Notes: a model not told the origin generated them from the letters alone. DNA of 64,000 bases from UMGS1696 sp964463375 (GCA_964463375.1 CAYXBQ010000003.1:1-64000), one strand, 5' to 3'; counted from the stretch's first letter, positions 1-8,989 are shown. Numbers and translations are program-made.

Positions 1-73
1 CTTTCTCATGCGTATCTACTCAAGGTCTTCGCTTTTTCGTAAGCGATTGCCGTGGCATTTCGCAACATTTCTA

Positions 74-102
74 TTGCAATTTGCCGCACAATATGATATA
101 CT
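74..102 (+). promoter_or_regulatory. Sigma-A promoter for the glycoside hydrolase gene
   Basis: A -35 TTGCAA at 74-79 and a -10 TATACT at 97-102 are separated by 17 bases. Transcription would begin near 109, directly at an inverted repeat with arms at 103-110 (GAGTGGGG) and 142-149 (CCCCACTC). That repeat could be an operator or a 5' leader hairpin. Nothing else in positions 1-236 looks coding. Confidence 0.6.
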
Positions 103-236
103 GAGTGGGGATACACTACAGCTAAGTAGGGAAGCGATCTCCCCCACTCACGAAAAATTTCCTGACGAAAATTTTTCCAACGTATGCTGCAAAAATAATA
201 TGGAACATATCATCCTGCAACAAAGGAGCAATACCT

Positions 237-1955
237 ATGCGAGAACTGTTTACAAAAGGATCCGACGGCAGCTATACCGTCCGGGCGGCCACCTATGCCC
301 TGCATATCGTGGGACATACCGTTGCCGTGTCCATCGAAAATAACCGGTTTGCCACATTGGACGTGCGCTGTGCCGTGCCTATGACCAACGACGACGACAC
401 CGGTGCCATCCCCGATATCGAACCCGCTCTGCCCACGCTGACGGATGTACAAAGCGAAACCGGCAAGGTGGTGTTCACCTGGGAGAACCAAAGCTCCCTG
501 TGGCAGAAGACCTACCGCCTGACCTGCGACTGGCTCCGATTCCGGTTCGATCTGACCCTCCACGGACAGGGTCGAGTGGACGAGATCTGGTACTTCAGCG
601 GGGATCGTGGCAGTCGGTGGGGCAGTGGCTACGAATTCCAGGAGGGCTTCACCCCCTGCGTGTCCTGGTACAACGAGGAGGACTACACCTTCAAGGCCAG
701 CACCAATTGCCACCGCTGGTCCGTGCTCATGGTGCCGCCCATGTTCTGCTATGCCTTCCGCTGCGAAAACAGCAACCGGCGACTGGGTCTGGGTCTGGTG
801 GCAGAGAAGGGCGAGCACAACTTCCACAGCTTCGACTATCGCTCCTCCCCCATCGGCTCCTTCCACTCCGGCTTCGCTCTGGTGACCGACCAAATGGGTC
901 ACGCCACCGTAGACGGAGACTGGACTGCCCCCGCCATCGTAGGCTTTTCCGGCGACGACCCATATGACATCCTCGACCAATACACCAACTACTACTTCAC
1001 CACCGGCATTGCGGCGCCGAGAAACCGGGAGAATCAGCCCCGGTTCTGGTACGGACCCATGGTATGCGGTTGGATCGAGCAGATCGCCCGCTCCATGCAG
1101 ACCGATCCCCACATCGGCGAAGCGGATATGGCACGACAGGACGTGTACGAGACCATTGTGGACGAGATCCACAAGTACGACATGCACCCGACTGCGCTGA
1201 TCATCGACGACAAATGGCAAACTCACTACGCCACCGACGAAGTGAACCCTGACAAGTGGCACGATCTGCGGGGCTTTGTGGATGCCAGACACGCCGAAGG
1301 GATCCATACCATGCTGTGGTTCAAGCTGTGGGATCCGGACGGCTGGGACAAGGACCTGTGCGTTACGGCTGACAACGGGGAAGTGCGGATCGACCCCAGC
1401 CAGCCCGCATTCCTTACCAATCTGGATACCGTCCTGCACCGGATTCTGTCCGCTGACGAGGGCTGCTACGACTGCGACGGCATGAAGTTAGACTTTGCCT
1501 TCATCAATCCCATCGGGCGCAAGGTGCATGCCTACTCCGGCAAATACGGCGTGGAGCTGCTGTACGATATGCAAGCCTACATCTACAAGAAGTCCAAAGA
1601 GATCAAGCCCTATGCCCTGATCAACGCCAGCCCCTGCCACCCCTATTTCGCCCACATCTGCGACCAGGCTCGCCTCCACGACTACAACTACAACAACCGC
1701 AACAACCGGGAGGATCTGGTGATGCGTGGAAAGATGTTTGCCGCCGCCATGCCGGGGGTGCTGCTGGACACCGACAACGCCGGCTACGCCAACTATCGGG
1801 ACACCATGCACTGGCTCCTGACCCAGCCCCTCACCGGCGTGCCAGACCTATATTCTCTCGTGGGCACCCACACCTGTCCCATGGACGAGGCAGATTTCTT
1901 TGCCCTGTCCCAGCTGTGGAAGGAATATGCCAAACGGCTTGAGAGCCTATTGTGA
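237..1955 (+). CDS. GH-D clan (GH36-like) glycoside hydrolase, alpha-galactosidase type
   Basis: A 572-residue protein without a signal peptide, so probably a cytoplasmic glycosidase. The N-terminal 250 residues look like the beta-sandwich of GH36-type enzymes, and the rest like a TIM barrel. Barrel landmarks are ALIIDDKWQ (strand near residue 325), MLWFKLWDPDG, and GMKLDF, where Asp419 is the probable nucleophile. The motif DTDNAGY near 510-516 supplies the candidate acid/base. A ribosome binding site AAAGGAG precedes the ATG by 7 bases. The gene is monocistronic and converges on a solute-binding lipoprotein gene with a shared terminator. Substrate specificity, for example alpha-galactoside or another alpha-linked sugar, cannot be read from the sequence. 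Confidence 0.7.
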   Translation: MRELFTKGSDGSYTVRAATYALHIVGHTVAVSIENNRFATLDVRCAVPMTNDDDTGAIPDIEPALPTLTDVQSETGKVVFTWENQSSLWQKTYRLTCDWLRFRFDLTLHGQGRVDEIWYFSGDRGSRWGSGYEFQEGFTPCVSWYNEEDYTFKASTNCHRWSVLMVPPMFCYAFRCENSNRRLGLGLVAEKGEHNFHSFDYRSSPIGSFHSGFALVTDQMGHATVDGDWTAPAIVGFSGDDPYDILDQYTNYYFTTGIAAPRNRENQPRFWYGPMVCGWIEQIARSMQTDPHIGEADMARQDVYETIVDEIHKYDMHPTALIIDDKWQTHYATDEVNPDKWHDLRGFVDARHAEGIHTMLWFKLWDPDGWDKDLCVTADNGEVRIDPSQPAFLTNLDTVLHRILSADEGCYDCDGMKLDFAFINPIGRKVHAYSGKYGVELLYDMQAYIYKKSKEIKPYALINASPCHPYFAHICDQARLHDYNYNNRNNREDLVMRGKMFAAAMPGVLLDTDNAGYANYRDTMHWLLTQPLTGVPDLYSLVGTHTCPMDEADFFALSQLWKEYAKRLESLL

Positions 1956-1962
1956 AGATAAC

Positions 1963-1993
1963 AAAAAGGATGTGCAAAACGTACATCCTTTTT
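1963..1993. terminator. Bidirectional rho-independent terminator
   Basis: Perfect arms AAAAAGGATGT and ACATCCTTTTT enclose a 9-base loop. A-rich and T-rich flanks serve both the plus-strand hydrolase gene and the minus-strand lipoprotein gene that converge here. Confidence 0.85.
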
Positions 1994-2006
1994 CTCATAT
2001 TCACGA

Positions 2007-3461
2007 TCAGTCCTGATAGAATTCCCAGCTCTTGTTCATCGCATCTAAGATCTGGCTTTCCTGCTTGGCGTAGTTGGAGGCAAAGCCGCCGCCCGCCCGG
2101 ACGGTATTGGCGATCACATCCTCGATGTTGCCCCAGGCGAAAACCTTTCCCAGGTCATAATACTGCGTATCGAAAATAATATCGAACATGGCAGAGGATT
2201 GGGCATCCCGCACCAGCTTGGTGGTCAGGTTCACATCGTAGTAGGCCTCCACCACGGAATCCGAGTAGAAGGACAGTGCCTCCAGCAGCACGGTGGTGTG
2301 GGTGAGCTGCTCGTCCGTGATGGTGATCGGCACGCTGATGGCAGGGCACACGTTGGAGGCAATGATGTGGCAGTAATCGGTCTGGCTCTCGTCCCATTTC
2401 GGATTGGGCAGGATCCCGAAGTCGGAGATCATTTCCCGGTAGAGGTTGATGTCGTAAATGCTGCCCGGCCGGAACAACAGACGGTCTTCCATCAGCATGT
2501 TGTCCAGGATCGTCCAGCCGTCGCTGCCAATGTCGGCCACCATGACGGAGGCGTTGCGGTCGCTGTACATGGTAGCGAGCTTTTCGATGACGCTGGTGTT
2601 CCGTTCACTGTTCAAAACGATCTCCGGCGAACCGTCGTCCGACACTTTGGCAAGCTGTCCGCCCGTGCCATAGAACAGCACAGCCGACAGGTGGTAGTCA
2701 CTGCCGATCCCGTAGGCATCGTTGGTGTCCAGTGTCCCGTCACCGTTCATGTCGTAGGTGGCACCCTGTGCGGCGGTGTACATCACGTCCAGCGTCCATT
2801 TGCCCTCGTCCACCATAGCATAGGGATCCTCCAGACCATACTGGTCCACCAGTGCCTTGTTGTAGTACACGCCATAGTTCAGCTCTTCCTCGCCCAACGT
2901 CAGATCTCCGGCGATGCAGAACAGCTTGCCGCCCATGGTCAGGTCCCGCTGGATGGCAGGGTCCCAATGGGCCGCTTCCAGATCCAGCAGCGGCACCAGG
3001 TTCCACAGACTGCCATCCTGCCCCATGTTCACCGCATCGTTGATGTACACCTGCACGATGTTGTAGTCCGTTTCCCCGGCGATGATGCTGGTTTTGGCAG
3101 TGGCAGCCACGTCAGCCGTTTCCGACCATTCGATCACCACGTTGAAATCCTCTTCCACCCGCAGGTTCCGGTTGAAAATGGCATCGTTCAGCACTTCACC
3201 GGTGTGCTCCTCCGACCAACCCAGATCCAGATACTGCTTCATGGTGCCGGGGGAGTCCTGTGTGAAGCAGAGGGAACGGAAGGTCTCTCCGCCGTAATCC
3301 GCCGATGCCACCGCCAGGGAACGGGTGGTCTCCGTCTCCACTGCCACCGTATCTGTAGAAGCGGTGGTATCGGCTGTGCTTTCGGTCTCCGTTTCTGCCT
3401 GCCCGCAGCCGGTCAGCAGCAATGCTACTAGCAAAAAAATAAACAGTTTGTTGCGCTTCAT
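2007..3461 (-). CDS. Extracellular solute-binding lipoprotein (ABC sugar type), orphan paralogue 1
   Basis: This 484-residue protein starts with a lipoprotein signal peptide whose lipobox LLTGC places the lipidated Cys at residue 19, followed by a Thr/Glu-rich linker. The fold is that of family 1 sugar-binding proteins. It shares GEVLNDAIFNRN, an EGKWTLD segment and an EF-hand-like loop DMNGDGTLDTND near residue 236 with the lipoproteins at 30311-31828 and 32841-34337. No permease or ATPase genes lie beside it, so its transport partner is encoded elsewhere or it acts as a sensor. The start is supported by AGGAGA upstream and by a strong promoter at 3497-3525. The ligand is unknown. Confidence 0.8.
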   Translation of the reverse strand: MKRNKLFIFLLVALLLTGCGQAETETESTADTTASTDTVAVETETTRSLAVASADYGGETFRSLCFTQDSPGTMKQYLDLGWSEEHTGEVLNDAIFNRNLRVEEDFNVVIEWSETADVAATAKTSIIAGETDYNIVQVYINDAVNMGQDGSLWNLVPLLDLEAAHWDPAIQRDLTMGGKLFCIAGDLTLGEEELNYGVYYNKALVDQYGLEDPYAMVDEGKWTLDVMYTAAQGATYDMNGDGTLDTNDAYGIGSDYHLSAVLFYGTGGQLAKVSDDGSPEIVLNSERNTSVIEKLATMYSDRNASVMVADIGSDGWTILDNMLMEDRLLFRPGSIYDINLYREMISDFGILPNPKWDESQTDYCHIIASNVCPAISVPITITDEQLTHTTVLLEALSFYSDSVVEAYYDVNLTTKLVRDAQSSAMFDIIFDTQYYDLGKVFAWGNIEDVIANTVRAGGGFASNYAKQESQILDAMNKSWEFYQD

Positions 3462-3496
3462 GTAGATTCTCCTATGTATAGATCATAATTATCATA

Positions 3497-3525
3497 ATCA
3501 TAGCACAATATCGCAGGTTTGTCAA
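3497..3525 (-). promoter_or_regulatory. Promoter of solute-binding lipoprotein gene 1
   Basis: On the minus strand TTGACA and TATGAT stand 17 bases apart, close to consensus. An AT-rich stretch follows up to the ribosome binding site of the gene starting at 3461. Confidence 0.75.
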
Positions 3526-3535
3526 GTGCAAAGAC

Positions 3536-3577
3536 AAAAAAGATACGGAGCAACCGAAGCCGATCCGTATCTTTTTA
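3536..3577 (-). terminator. Rho-independent terminator downstream of nifJ
   Basis: Arms GATACGGA (3542-3549) and TCCGTATC (3564-3571) have T-runs on both strands. The terminator sits about 80 bases after the nifJ stop codon and upstream of the lipoprotein promoter. Confidence 0.75.
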
Positions 3578-3606
3578 TATACTTAGTATGGATTACTTGG
3601 TACAGA

Positions 3607-3669
3607 CACACAATAAGTGATCCTTATTGTGTGTGAGCTTTACTTGTAAAGTGAACTTACTTGTAAAGT
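3607..3669. repeat. Inverted repeat and duplicated 3' end at the nifJ stop
   Basis: CACACAATAAG at 3607-3617 pairs perfectly with CTTATTGTGTG at 3623-3633 across a 5-base loop. Beside it the 13-mer TTACTTGTAAAGT occurs at 3640-3652 and again at 3657-3669, the second copy spanning the nifJ stop codon. The pattern looks like a small tandem duplication of the gene end followed by a stable hairpin. Confidence 0.7.
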
Positions 3670-6600
3670 TCGGTGAACCGAGTCAGGCGTTCATACTTAG
3701 CCTTGGCATTTTCCTCAGCCTTAGCGAACAGTTCAGCTGCTCTCTCCGGATTGGTCTGTGCCAGACGGTTGTAACGGTTTTCGTTCTTGATGAAGTCCTG
3801 ATAGTTGCCGGTGGGTTCCTTGCTGTCCAGGGTGAAGGGATTCTTGCCCTCAGCCTTCAGAGCAGGATTGTACCGGAACATCTGCCAGTAACCGCAGTCA
3901 ACAGCCTTCTTCATTTCCAGCTGGCAGTTCTGCATGGTGCCCTTGATACCGTGCATTTCGCAAGGAGCGTAGCCGATGATGATGGAAGGACCATTGTATG
4001 CTTCAGCCTCGGTCAGAGCCTTCAGCAGCTGGTTCATGTCAGCGCCCATAGCAACCTGTGCCACGTATACGTAGCCATAGGACATAGCGATCTCAGCCAG
4101 GTTCTTCTTGCCGATGGCCTTACCGGCAGCAGCGAACTGTGCAACCTGACCAATGTTGGAAGACTTGGAAGCCTGTCCACCGGTGTTGGAGTACACTTCG
4201 GTATCGAATACCATGATGTTCACGTCTTCGCCGGAAGCGATCACGTGGTCCAGACCACCGAAGCCGATGTCATATGCCCAGCCGTCACCACCGAAGATCC
4301 AAACGGACTTCTTAGCCAGGTAATCCTTTTCAGCCAGGATCTTGGGAGCTACCGTGCAACCAGCAGCAGCGGCCTTTTCTACTTCAACCAGCAGAGCCTT
4401 TGCAGCAGCTTCGTTTGCAGCGCCATCGTCCTTGGTGTCTAAGAATGCCTTAGCAGCAGCCTTGAATTCGTCGGAAGCCTTGTCGGAGGCAGCCATTTCT
4501 TCTACGTAACCGATCAGACGGTTGCGGATGGTCTTCTGACCCAGGTGGATACCCAGACCGTGTTCAGCGTTGTCTTCGAACAGGGAGTTTGCCCACGCCG
4601 GACCGTGACCGGATTCCTTGTTCACCGTGTAGGGCGTTGCAGGAGCAGAACCACCCCAGATGGAGGAACAACCGGTAGCGTTGGAGATGTACATTCTTTC
4701 ACCGAACAGCTGGGTGATCAGACGAGCGTAAGAGGTTTCGGCACAACCAGCGCAAGAGCCGGAGAACTCCAGCAGGGGCTGCTTGAACTGAGAACCCTTC
4801 ACGGTGTTGTTGATCAGCTCGGGCTTTTCGGAAACATTGGCAACGGCGTAATCCCAGGGTTCAGCCTGATCCTGCTGGGTCTCAGCCAGTACCATCTTGA
4901 TAGCCTTCTTGTCGGTGCCGTCCTTTTCAGCCTTAGCAGTTACAGGGCAAGCCTTGACACACAGGGTACAACCCATGCAGTCCAGAGGAGAAATTGCCAT
5001 GGTGAACTTGTAGGTGGTCTTTACTACGGGCTTTGCAGCGAACTTGGTAGCAGCAGGAGCAGCAGCAGCTTCAGCCTCGGTCATAGCGAAGGGACGGATA
5101 GCAGCGTGCGGACATACAAAGGCACAGTTGTTACACTGGATACAGTTTTCGGGGATCCATTCGGGAACGTATACAGCTACGCCACGCTTTTCGGAAGCGG
5201 TAGAGCCCTGCGGGAAGGTACCGTCCACATAGTCGGCGAAAGCGGAAACGGGCAGGGAATCACCAGCCATAGCATTGGTGGGGTTCACTACGGTGTTCAC
5301 GAACTTTTCCAGATCGGCTCTCTTGGAGGTGAAAGCAGCCTTGGGTGCATCTACACCGGCGTTCTTCCAGGATTCGGGAACAGCAACCTCGGTGAAGGCA
5401 TCAGCACCGGCATCGATAGCGGCATAGTTCAGGTCAACCATGGCCTGGCCCTTCTTGATGTAGGACTTGTATGCCATCTTCTTCATGTATTCGATGGCTT
5501 CATCCTTGGGCAGAATGTTTGCCAGCGCGAAGAATGCAGACTGCAGAACGGTATTCTTAACCTTGGCGTTGCCGACCTGCTTGGTAGCGATGGTGGTAGC
5601 GTCAATGGTGATGAACTTGATGTTGTTGTTGGCCAGATAGGACTTTACCTTTGCGGGCAGGTGTTCTTCCAGCTCTTCAATGGTGTGCCATGCGCAGTCC
5701 AGCAGGAAGGTACCGCCGGGCTTGATGTCGGATACCATGTCATACTTCTTCAGGTAAGAAGAGTTGTGGCAAGCAACGAAGTCGGCCTTGTTGATGTAGT
5801 AAGGAGACTTGATGGGCTGATCGCCGAAGCGCAGGTGGGAAATGGTGATACCGGAGGTCTTCTTAGAGTCATACTGGAAGTATGCCTGGATGTACTTGTC
5901 GGTGTGGTCACCAATGATCTTGATGGAGTTCTTGTTGGCACCAACCGTACCGTCACCACCCAGACCCCAGAACTTGCAAGCGATGGTACCGGGAGCAGCG
6001 GTGTCCGGCGCAGGCTTTTCTTCCAGAGAACGGCCGGTCACGTCGTCTACGATACCAATGGTGAAGCTGTTCTTGGGTTCGTCAGCGTCCAGGTTAGCAT
6101 ATACAGCGAAGATGGACTGCGGAGGCGTATCCTTGGAGCCCAGACCGTAACGACCACCAACGACCTTGATGTCGCTTCTGCCGGTCAGAGCCAGAGAGGT
6201 AACAACGTCCAGATACAGAGGTTCACCCAGAGAGCCGGGTTCCTTGGTTCTGTCCAGAACGGCGATCTTCTTACAAGTAGCGGGAATGGCTTCAGCCAGC
6301 TTTTCGGCCACGAAGGGACGATACAGACGAACCTTTACCAGACCAACCTTTTCGCCGGCAGCCATCATGTAGTCGATCACTTCTTCAGCAACGTCGCAGA
6401 TGGAGCCCATAGCGATGATGACCTTTTCGGCATCCGGTGCGCCATAGTAGTTGAACAGCTTGTAGTCGGTACCGATCTTCTCGTTTACCTTGTTCATGTA
6501 TTCCTCAACAACAGCCGGGAATGCATCGTAGTAGGGGTTGCAAGCTTCTCTGTGCTGGAAGAAGATGTCACCGTTTTCAGCGGAACCACGCAGAACGGGG

Positions 6601-7235
6601 TGTTCGGGGTTCAGCGCACGGGCACGGAATGCTGCGATAGCATCCTTGTCCACCATTTCAGCCAGGTCTTCGTAGTCCCAAGCTTCGATCTTCTGGATCT
6701 CGTGAGAGGTACGGAAGCCGTCAAAGAAGTTCAGGACCGGTACACGGCCCTTGATGGTAGCCAGATGGGCAACAGCACCCAGGTCCATAACTTCCTGCGG
6801 GTTGGATTCAGCCATCATGGCAAAACCGGTCTGACGGCAGGCATATACGTCGGAGTGGTCACCGAAGATGTTCAGAGCGTGGGAAGCTACGCAGCGAGCG
6901 GATACGTGGATCACGCAGGGCAGCAGTTCACCGGCGATCTTGTACATGTTGGGGATCATCAGCAAAAGCCCCTGAGAAGCGGTGTAGGTGGTGGTCAGAG
7001 CACCGGCAGCCAGAGAACCGTGTACGGCACCGGCAGCACCAGCCTCGGACTGCATTTCGATCACCTTAACGGTATCGCCCATGATGTTCTTCAGGCCGGT
7101 AGCGGACCAGGTATCGGTCACGTCAGCCATAACAGAAGAAGGCGTAATGGGGTAGATAGCAGCAACTTCGGTAAACGCATAAGAAGCATGCGCCGCCGCA
7201 GTGTTGCCATCCATGGAAAGTTTCTTTCTTGCCAT
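3657..7235 (-). CDS. nifJ: Pyruvate:ferredoxin (flavodoxin) oxidoreductase
   Basis: The 1192-residue single-chain enzyme oxidises pyruvate to acetyl-CoA and CO2 with reduction of ferredoxin. The N-terminal pyrimidine-binding region carries the YPITPSS motif. It is followed by the gamma domain (WGLGGDGTVGANKNS), two ferredoxin clusters (CIQCNNCAFVCPH and CMGCTLCVKACP), and the C-terminal TPP domain with GCSSIWGGSAP and GGDGWAYDIGFGG. I chose ATG 7235 because GGAGGA lies 10 bases before it; an in-frame ATG 18 bases upstream overlaps that ribosome binding site. The gene is monocistronic. It supplies reduced ferredoxin that the hydrogenase matured by the hydEFG products could use. Confidence 0.97.
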   Translation of the reverse strand: MARKKLSMDGNTAAAHASYAFTEVAAIYPITPSSVMADVTDTWSATGLKNIMGDTVKVIEMQSEAGAAGAVHGSLAAGALTTTYTASQGLLLMIPNMYKIAGELLPCVIHVSARCVASHALNIFGDHSDVYACRQTGFAMMAESNPQEVMDLGAVAHLATIKGRVPVLNFFDGFRTSHEIQKIEAWDYEDLAEMVDKDAIAAFRARALNPEHPVLRGSAENGDIFFQHREACNPYYDAFPAVVEEYMNKVNEKIGTDYKLFNYYGAPDAEKVIIAMGSICDVAEEVIDYMMAAGEKVGLVKVRLYRPFVAEKLAEAIPATCKKIAVLDRTKEPGSLGEPLYLDVVTSLALTGRSDIKVVGGRYGLGSKDTPPQSIFAVYANLDADEPKNSFTIGIVDDVTGRSLEEKPAPDTAAPGTIACKFWGLGGDGTVGANKNSIKIIGDHTDKYIQAYFQYDSKKTSGITISHLRFGDQPIKSPYYINKADFVACHNSSYLKKYDMVSDIKPGGTFLLDCAWHTIEELEEHLPAKVKSYLANNNIKFITIDATTIATKQVGNAKVKNTVLQSAFFALANILPKDEAIEYMKKMAYKSYIKKGQAMVDLNYAAIDAGADAFTEVAVPESWKNAGVDAPKAAFTSKRADLEKFVNTVVNPTNAMAGDSLPVSAFADYVDGTFPQGSTASEKRGVAVYVPEWIPENCIQCNNCAFVCPHAAIRPFAMTEAEAAAAPAATKFAAKPVVKTTYKFTMAISPLDCMGCTLCVKACPVTAKAEKDGTDKKAIKMVLAETQQDQAEPWDYAVANVSEKPELINNTVKGSQFKQPLLEFSGSCAGCAETSYARLITQLFGERMYISNATGCSSIWGGSAPATPYTVNKESGHGPAWANSLFEDNAEHGLGIHLGQKTIRNRLIGYVEEMAASDKASDEFKAAAKAFLDTKDDGAANEAAAKALLVEVEKAAAAGCTVAPKILAEKDYLAKKSVWIFGGDGWAYDIGFGGLDHVIASGEDVNIMVFDTEVYSNTGGQASKSSNIGQVAQFAAAGKAIGKKNLAEIAMSYGYVYVAQVAMGADMNQLLKALTEAEAYNGPSIIIGYAPCEMHGIKGTMQNCQLEMKKAVDCGYWQMFRYNPALKAEGKNPFTLDSKEPTGNYQDFIKNENRYNRLAQTNPERAAELFAKAEENAKAKYERLTRFTELYK

Positions 7236-7331
7236 GTTGGGTATATCCTCCATTTATATAATAATAAACGTAAAAAGTGTGCGTAGGGCAGAGGGACGCA
7301 GAAAAAAACGCCACTGTGCCCATGTACCTAT

Positions 7332-7360
7332 ATTATAACGCAAAGTGGCGGGAAAGTAAA
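7332..7360 (-). promoter_or_regulatory. Probable nifJ promoter
   Basis: A consensus -10 TATAAT has a weaker -35 TTTACT 17 bases upstream. The resulting leader is about 90 nucleotides before the nifJ start. Confidence 0.5.
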
Positions 7361-7466
7361 TATGTTTTTGTAAATTCTTTTGTTTTTTTCGAAAAAAATC
7401 GCATCCCCTTATATAAAATGTATACCCCTATGCAAATGCGATATAACGATCCCGCTCTACAAAAGC

Positions 7467-7536
7467 AAAAAAGGCACTGACCGGTTAAGCCAATGCCTTT
7501 TTCAAGAGTGGGATCAGCTTTAAGATATTCCCACTC
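7467..7536. terminator. Double hairpin terminator between the B12-regulated operon and nifJ
   Basis: The first stem-loop pairs AAAAAAGGCA (7467-7476) with TGCCTTTTT (7494-7502). The second pairs GAGTGGGA (7506-7513) with TCCCACTC (7529-7536). On the minus strand they follow the S-component stop codon at 7558 in the order second then first, ending in a T-run. Confidence 0.75.
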
Positions 7537-7557
7537 AGCCAGCACCTTTTTGTAATT

Positions 7558-8145
7558 CTATTTTGTATCGAGCCGCAACCCGATCATCCGATTCAGCCTT
7601 CGCAGCAGCTGCACCAGCGGATACACCAGCAGTCCCATGGCAAGGTTGCCCATGCAGTGGATGCAATCGTAGGGAAGACCCACCAGGATCCATTTCAGCG
7701 TGGTCGCCAGGTCATAGTGGAACAGCAGTGCCTGGGCCGGGGCATACAGCGTACCAAAGGCAAGGCCGAATAGGGCACATACCAGCGGATACACCACCGC
7801 AGCCACCTTCGGCTTCATGTGCTTCGGCAGCAGCATGGTCACGCCCCACAGGATCGTCCAGATGTACAGATACGGATACCACCACAGGCCAAAGCCGTTG
7901 AACAGCCCCACCAAAAATACATACACGTACAGGGGGATCAGCGCCTCGACCCGGTAGACCACCGTGAACGCCATCAGCAATAGCGCCACCGGATGCACAT
8001 TGGGAATGGACTCCATCGCCACCTTCCCCGCATAGGTCACGCTGCCCAGCATGGCGTATAGCACCAGCTTCGTCAGCCTCGTGTGGGAATGTCGGTACGG
8101 CGAGGATACCCTGTTTTGTGGATTATGCGGCTGTGTAAACTTCAT
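7558..8145 (-). CDS. ECF transporter S component-like membrane protein (predicted corrinoid-related)
   Basis: A hydrophobic protein of about 195 residues with some five to six membrane segments and a basic C-terminal tail. Size and helix pattern match substrate-binding S components of energy-coupling factor transporters. I chose the ATG at 8145 inside the end of the preceding lipoprotein gene, a 23-base overlap that suggests translational coupling; an extended frame upstream lacks a ribosome binding site. The pair is transcribed behind a cobalamin riboswitch, so the substrate is inferred to be cobalamin, a precursor such as cobinamide or a lower-ligand base, or cobalt. No ECF ATPase or T component lies nearby, consistent with a shared group II module. 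Confidence 0.65.
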   Translation of the reverse strand: MKFTQPHNPQNRVSSPYRHSHTRLTKLVLYAMLGSVTYAGKVAMESIPNVHPVALLLMAFTVVYRVEALIPLYVYVFLVGLFNGFGLWWYPYLYIWTILWGVTMLLPKHMKPKVAAVVYPLVCALFGLAFGTLYAPAQALLFHYDLATTLKWILVGLPYDCIHCMGNLAMGLLVYPLVQLLRRLNRMIGLRLDTK

Positions 8146-8566
8146 ACACCAGCTTGAAGGTGTCGCCTTCGGCAATGGGCGTAGCACTGACACCGGTCAT
8201 GGCATATTCTTCCCCAATGTAGAAGCTCCAGTATGCACCGTCGGCATCGTAGTCAGCCGTCACGCCGTCTACCGTGGTGATATACAGACCGTAGTCACCC
8301 ATGTCACCTTCCACAATGCCTTCCTCCAGCAGTGCGTCACCTAAGTTGTCCGCATCGGAGGTGATGGTGTGGTCGGTAGCAGTGCCGTCGGGACCGATCA
8401 CCGTCAGGGTGAAGGTCACAGCATTTTCGCTGACAACAGCATTGTTGTCCTCCGTACCGGTGGTATCCGCTTCCGTTTCGCCGCAGGAAACGCAGCACAG
8501 TGCCAACGCCGCCATCAGCACAAAGAGAACCAGTCTGGAAAAAATGTTCAGATCGTTTCTTTTCAT
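8123..8566 (-). CDS. DUF4430 (transcobalamin-like C-terminal domain) lipoprotein
   Basis: A 147-residue lipoprotein: signal peptide with Cys28 in CCVSCGE, a Thr/Glu/Asn-rich linker, then one compact domain from about residue 48. Motifs GDALLEEGIVEGD, GLYITTVDGVTADYDADGAYWSFYIGEE (quoted in part) and a TFKLVYEVY end are those of the DUF4430 family, which resembles the beta domain of transcobalamin and intrinsic factor. It is the first gene behind the cobalamin riboswitch and overlaps the S-component gene. I infer an extracytoplasmic corrinoid-binding protein that hands ligand to that S component. AGGAGA precedes the start. Binding itself is not demonstrated by sequence. Confidence 0.75.
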   Translation of the reverse strand: MKRNDLNIFSRLVLFVLMAALALCCVSCGETEADTTGTEDNNAVVSENAVTFTLTVIGPDGTATDHTITSDADNLGDALLEEGIVEGDMGDYGLYITTVDGVTADYDADGAYWSFYIGEEYAMTGVSATPIAEGDTFKLVYEVYTAA

Positions 8567-8599
8567 TTTGTCTTTCTCCTTATAGAATAAATGTAGTTT

Positions 8600-8860
8600 T
8601 TCGGCCTATGCAGGACAAAGGTCGCAGGCACTCGCTGCATACTGCAAAGCCACGCCCGGCAGGTATCCCGACTGAACCCATCCTTTTGCACCTTCCCACC
8701 GAACCATGTTGGCTCGACAGTGGCGTACCCGACCGTTTGCGGCAATGGTCTTGGCAAAGGGATCGTCTCCGCGGGGGGAGGCATGGGCATCACGGTGACG
8801 TGCTCGCACAGGATTTGCACCTGTTTCCGGTTTGAACCACCCTTCGGCGGTACCGGGCGG
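8600..8860 (-). promoter_or_regulatory. Cobalamin (B12) riboswitch
   Basis: Read on the minus strand, the conserved blocks appear in order. They are an AAACAGGTGCAAATCCTG segment near 8810-8828, GTACGCCACTGT near 8722-8733, GGGAAGGTGCAAAAGG near 8680-8698, and the closing GTCGGGATACCTGCCGGGC near 8652-8671. The element lies between a sigma-A promoter and the DUF4430 lipoprotein gene (start 8566). A GC-rich stem near 8600-8640 (TGCAG...CTGCA) may form the expression platform. Confidence 0.9.
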
Positions 8861-8864
8861 CTAT

Positions 8865-8893
8865 AGTATAGCACATTTTTAGGGGGAAGTCAA
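8865..8893 (-). promoter_or_regulatory. Promoter of the B12-regulated operon
   Basis: TTGACT and TATACT are separated by 17 bases on the minus strand. Initiation near 8858 would place the riboswitch at the extreme 5' end of the transcript. Positions 8567-9071 hold this promoter, the riboswitch and the divergent promoter of the next gene, with no coding sequence. Confidence 0.75.
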
Positions 8894-8989
8894 GGTGATT
8901 TGTCGGGAAAAAGAAGCCTCTCACACCGGCTTTCCATGGGCAGATGGTATACAAAAATGCCGTTTTTCGTATTATCCCAAAAGAAAGTG

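Noticed and set aside
4545..7286. A 913-codon open frame on the plus strand opposite nifJ
   Set aside because: It is the exact antisense of a clear PFOR gene, has no recognisable domain or ribosome binding site, and arises from codon bias in the real gene. The same holds for long antisense frames opposite purL (11307-12911), the hydrolase (210-1439) and lipoprotein gene 3 (32709-34436).
8563..8874. Open frames within the riboswitch region
   Set aside because: They coincide with the conserved RNA element and lack start signals.
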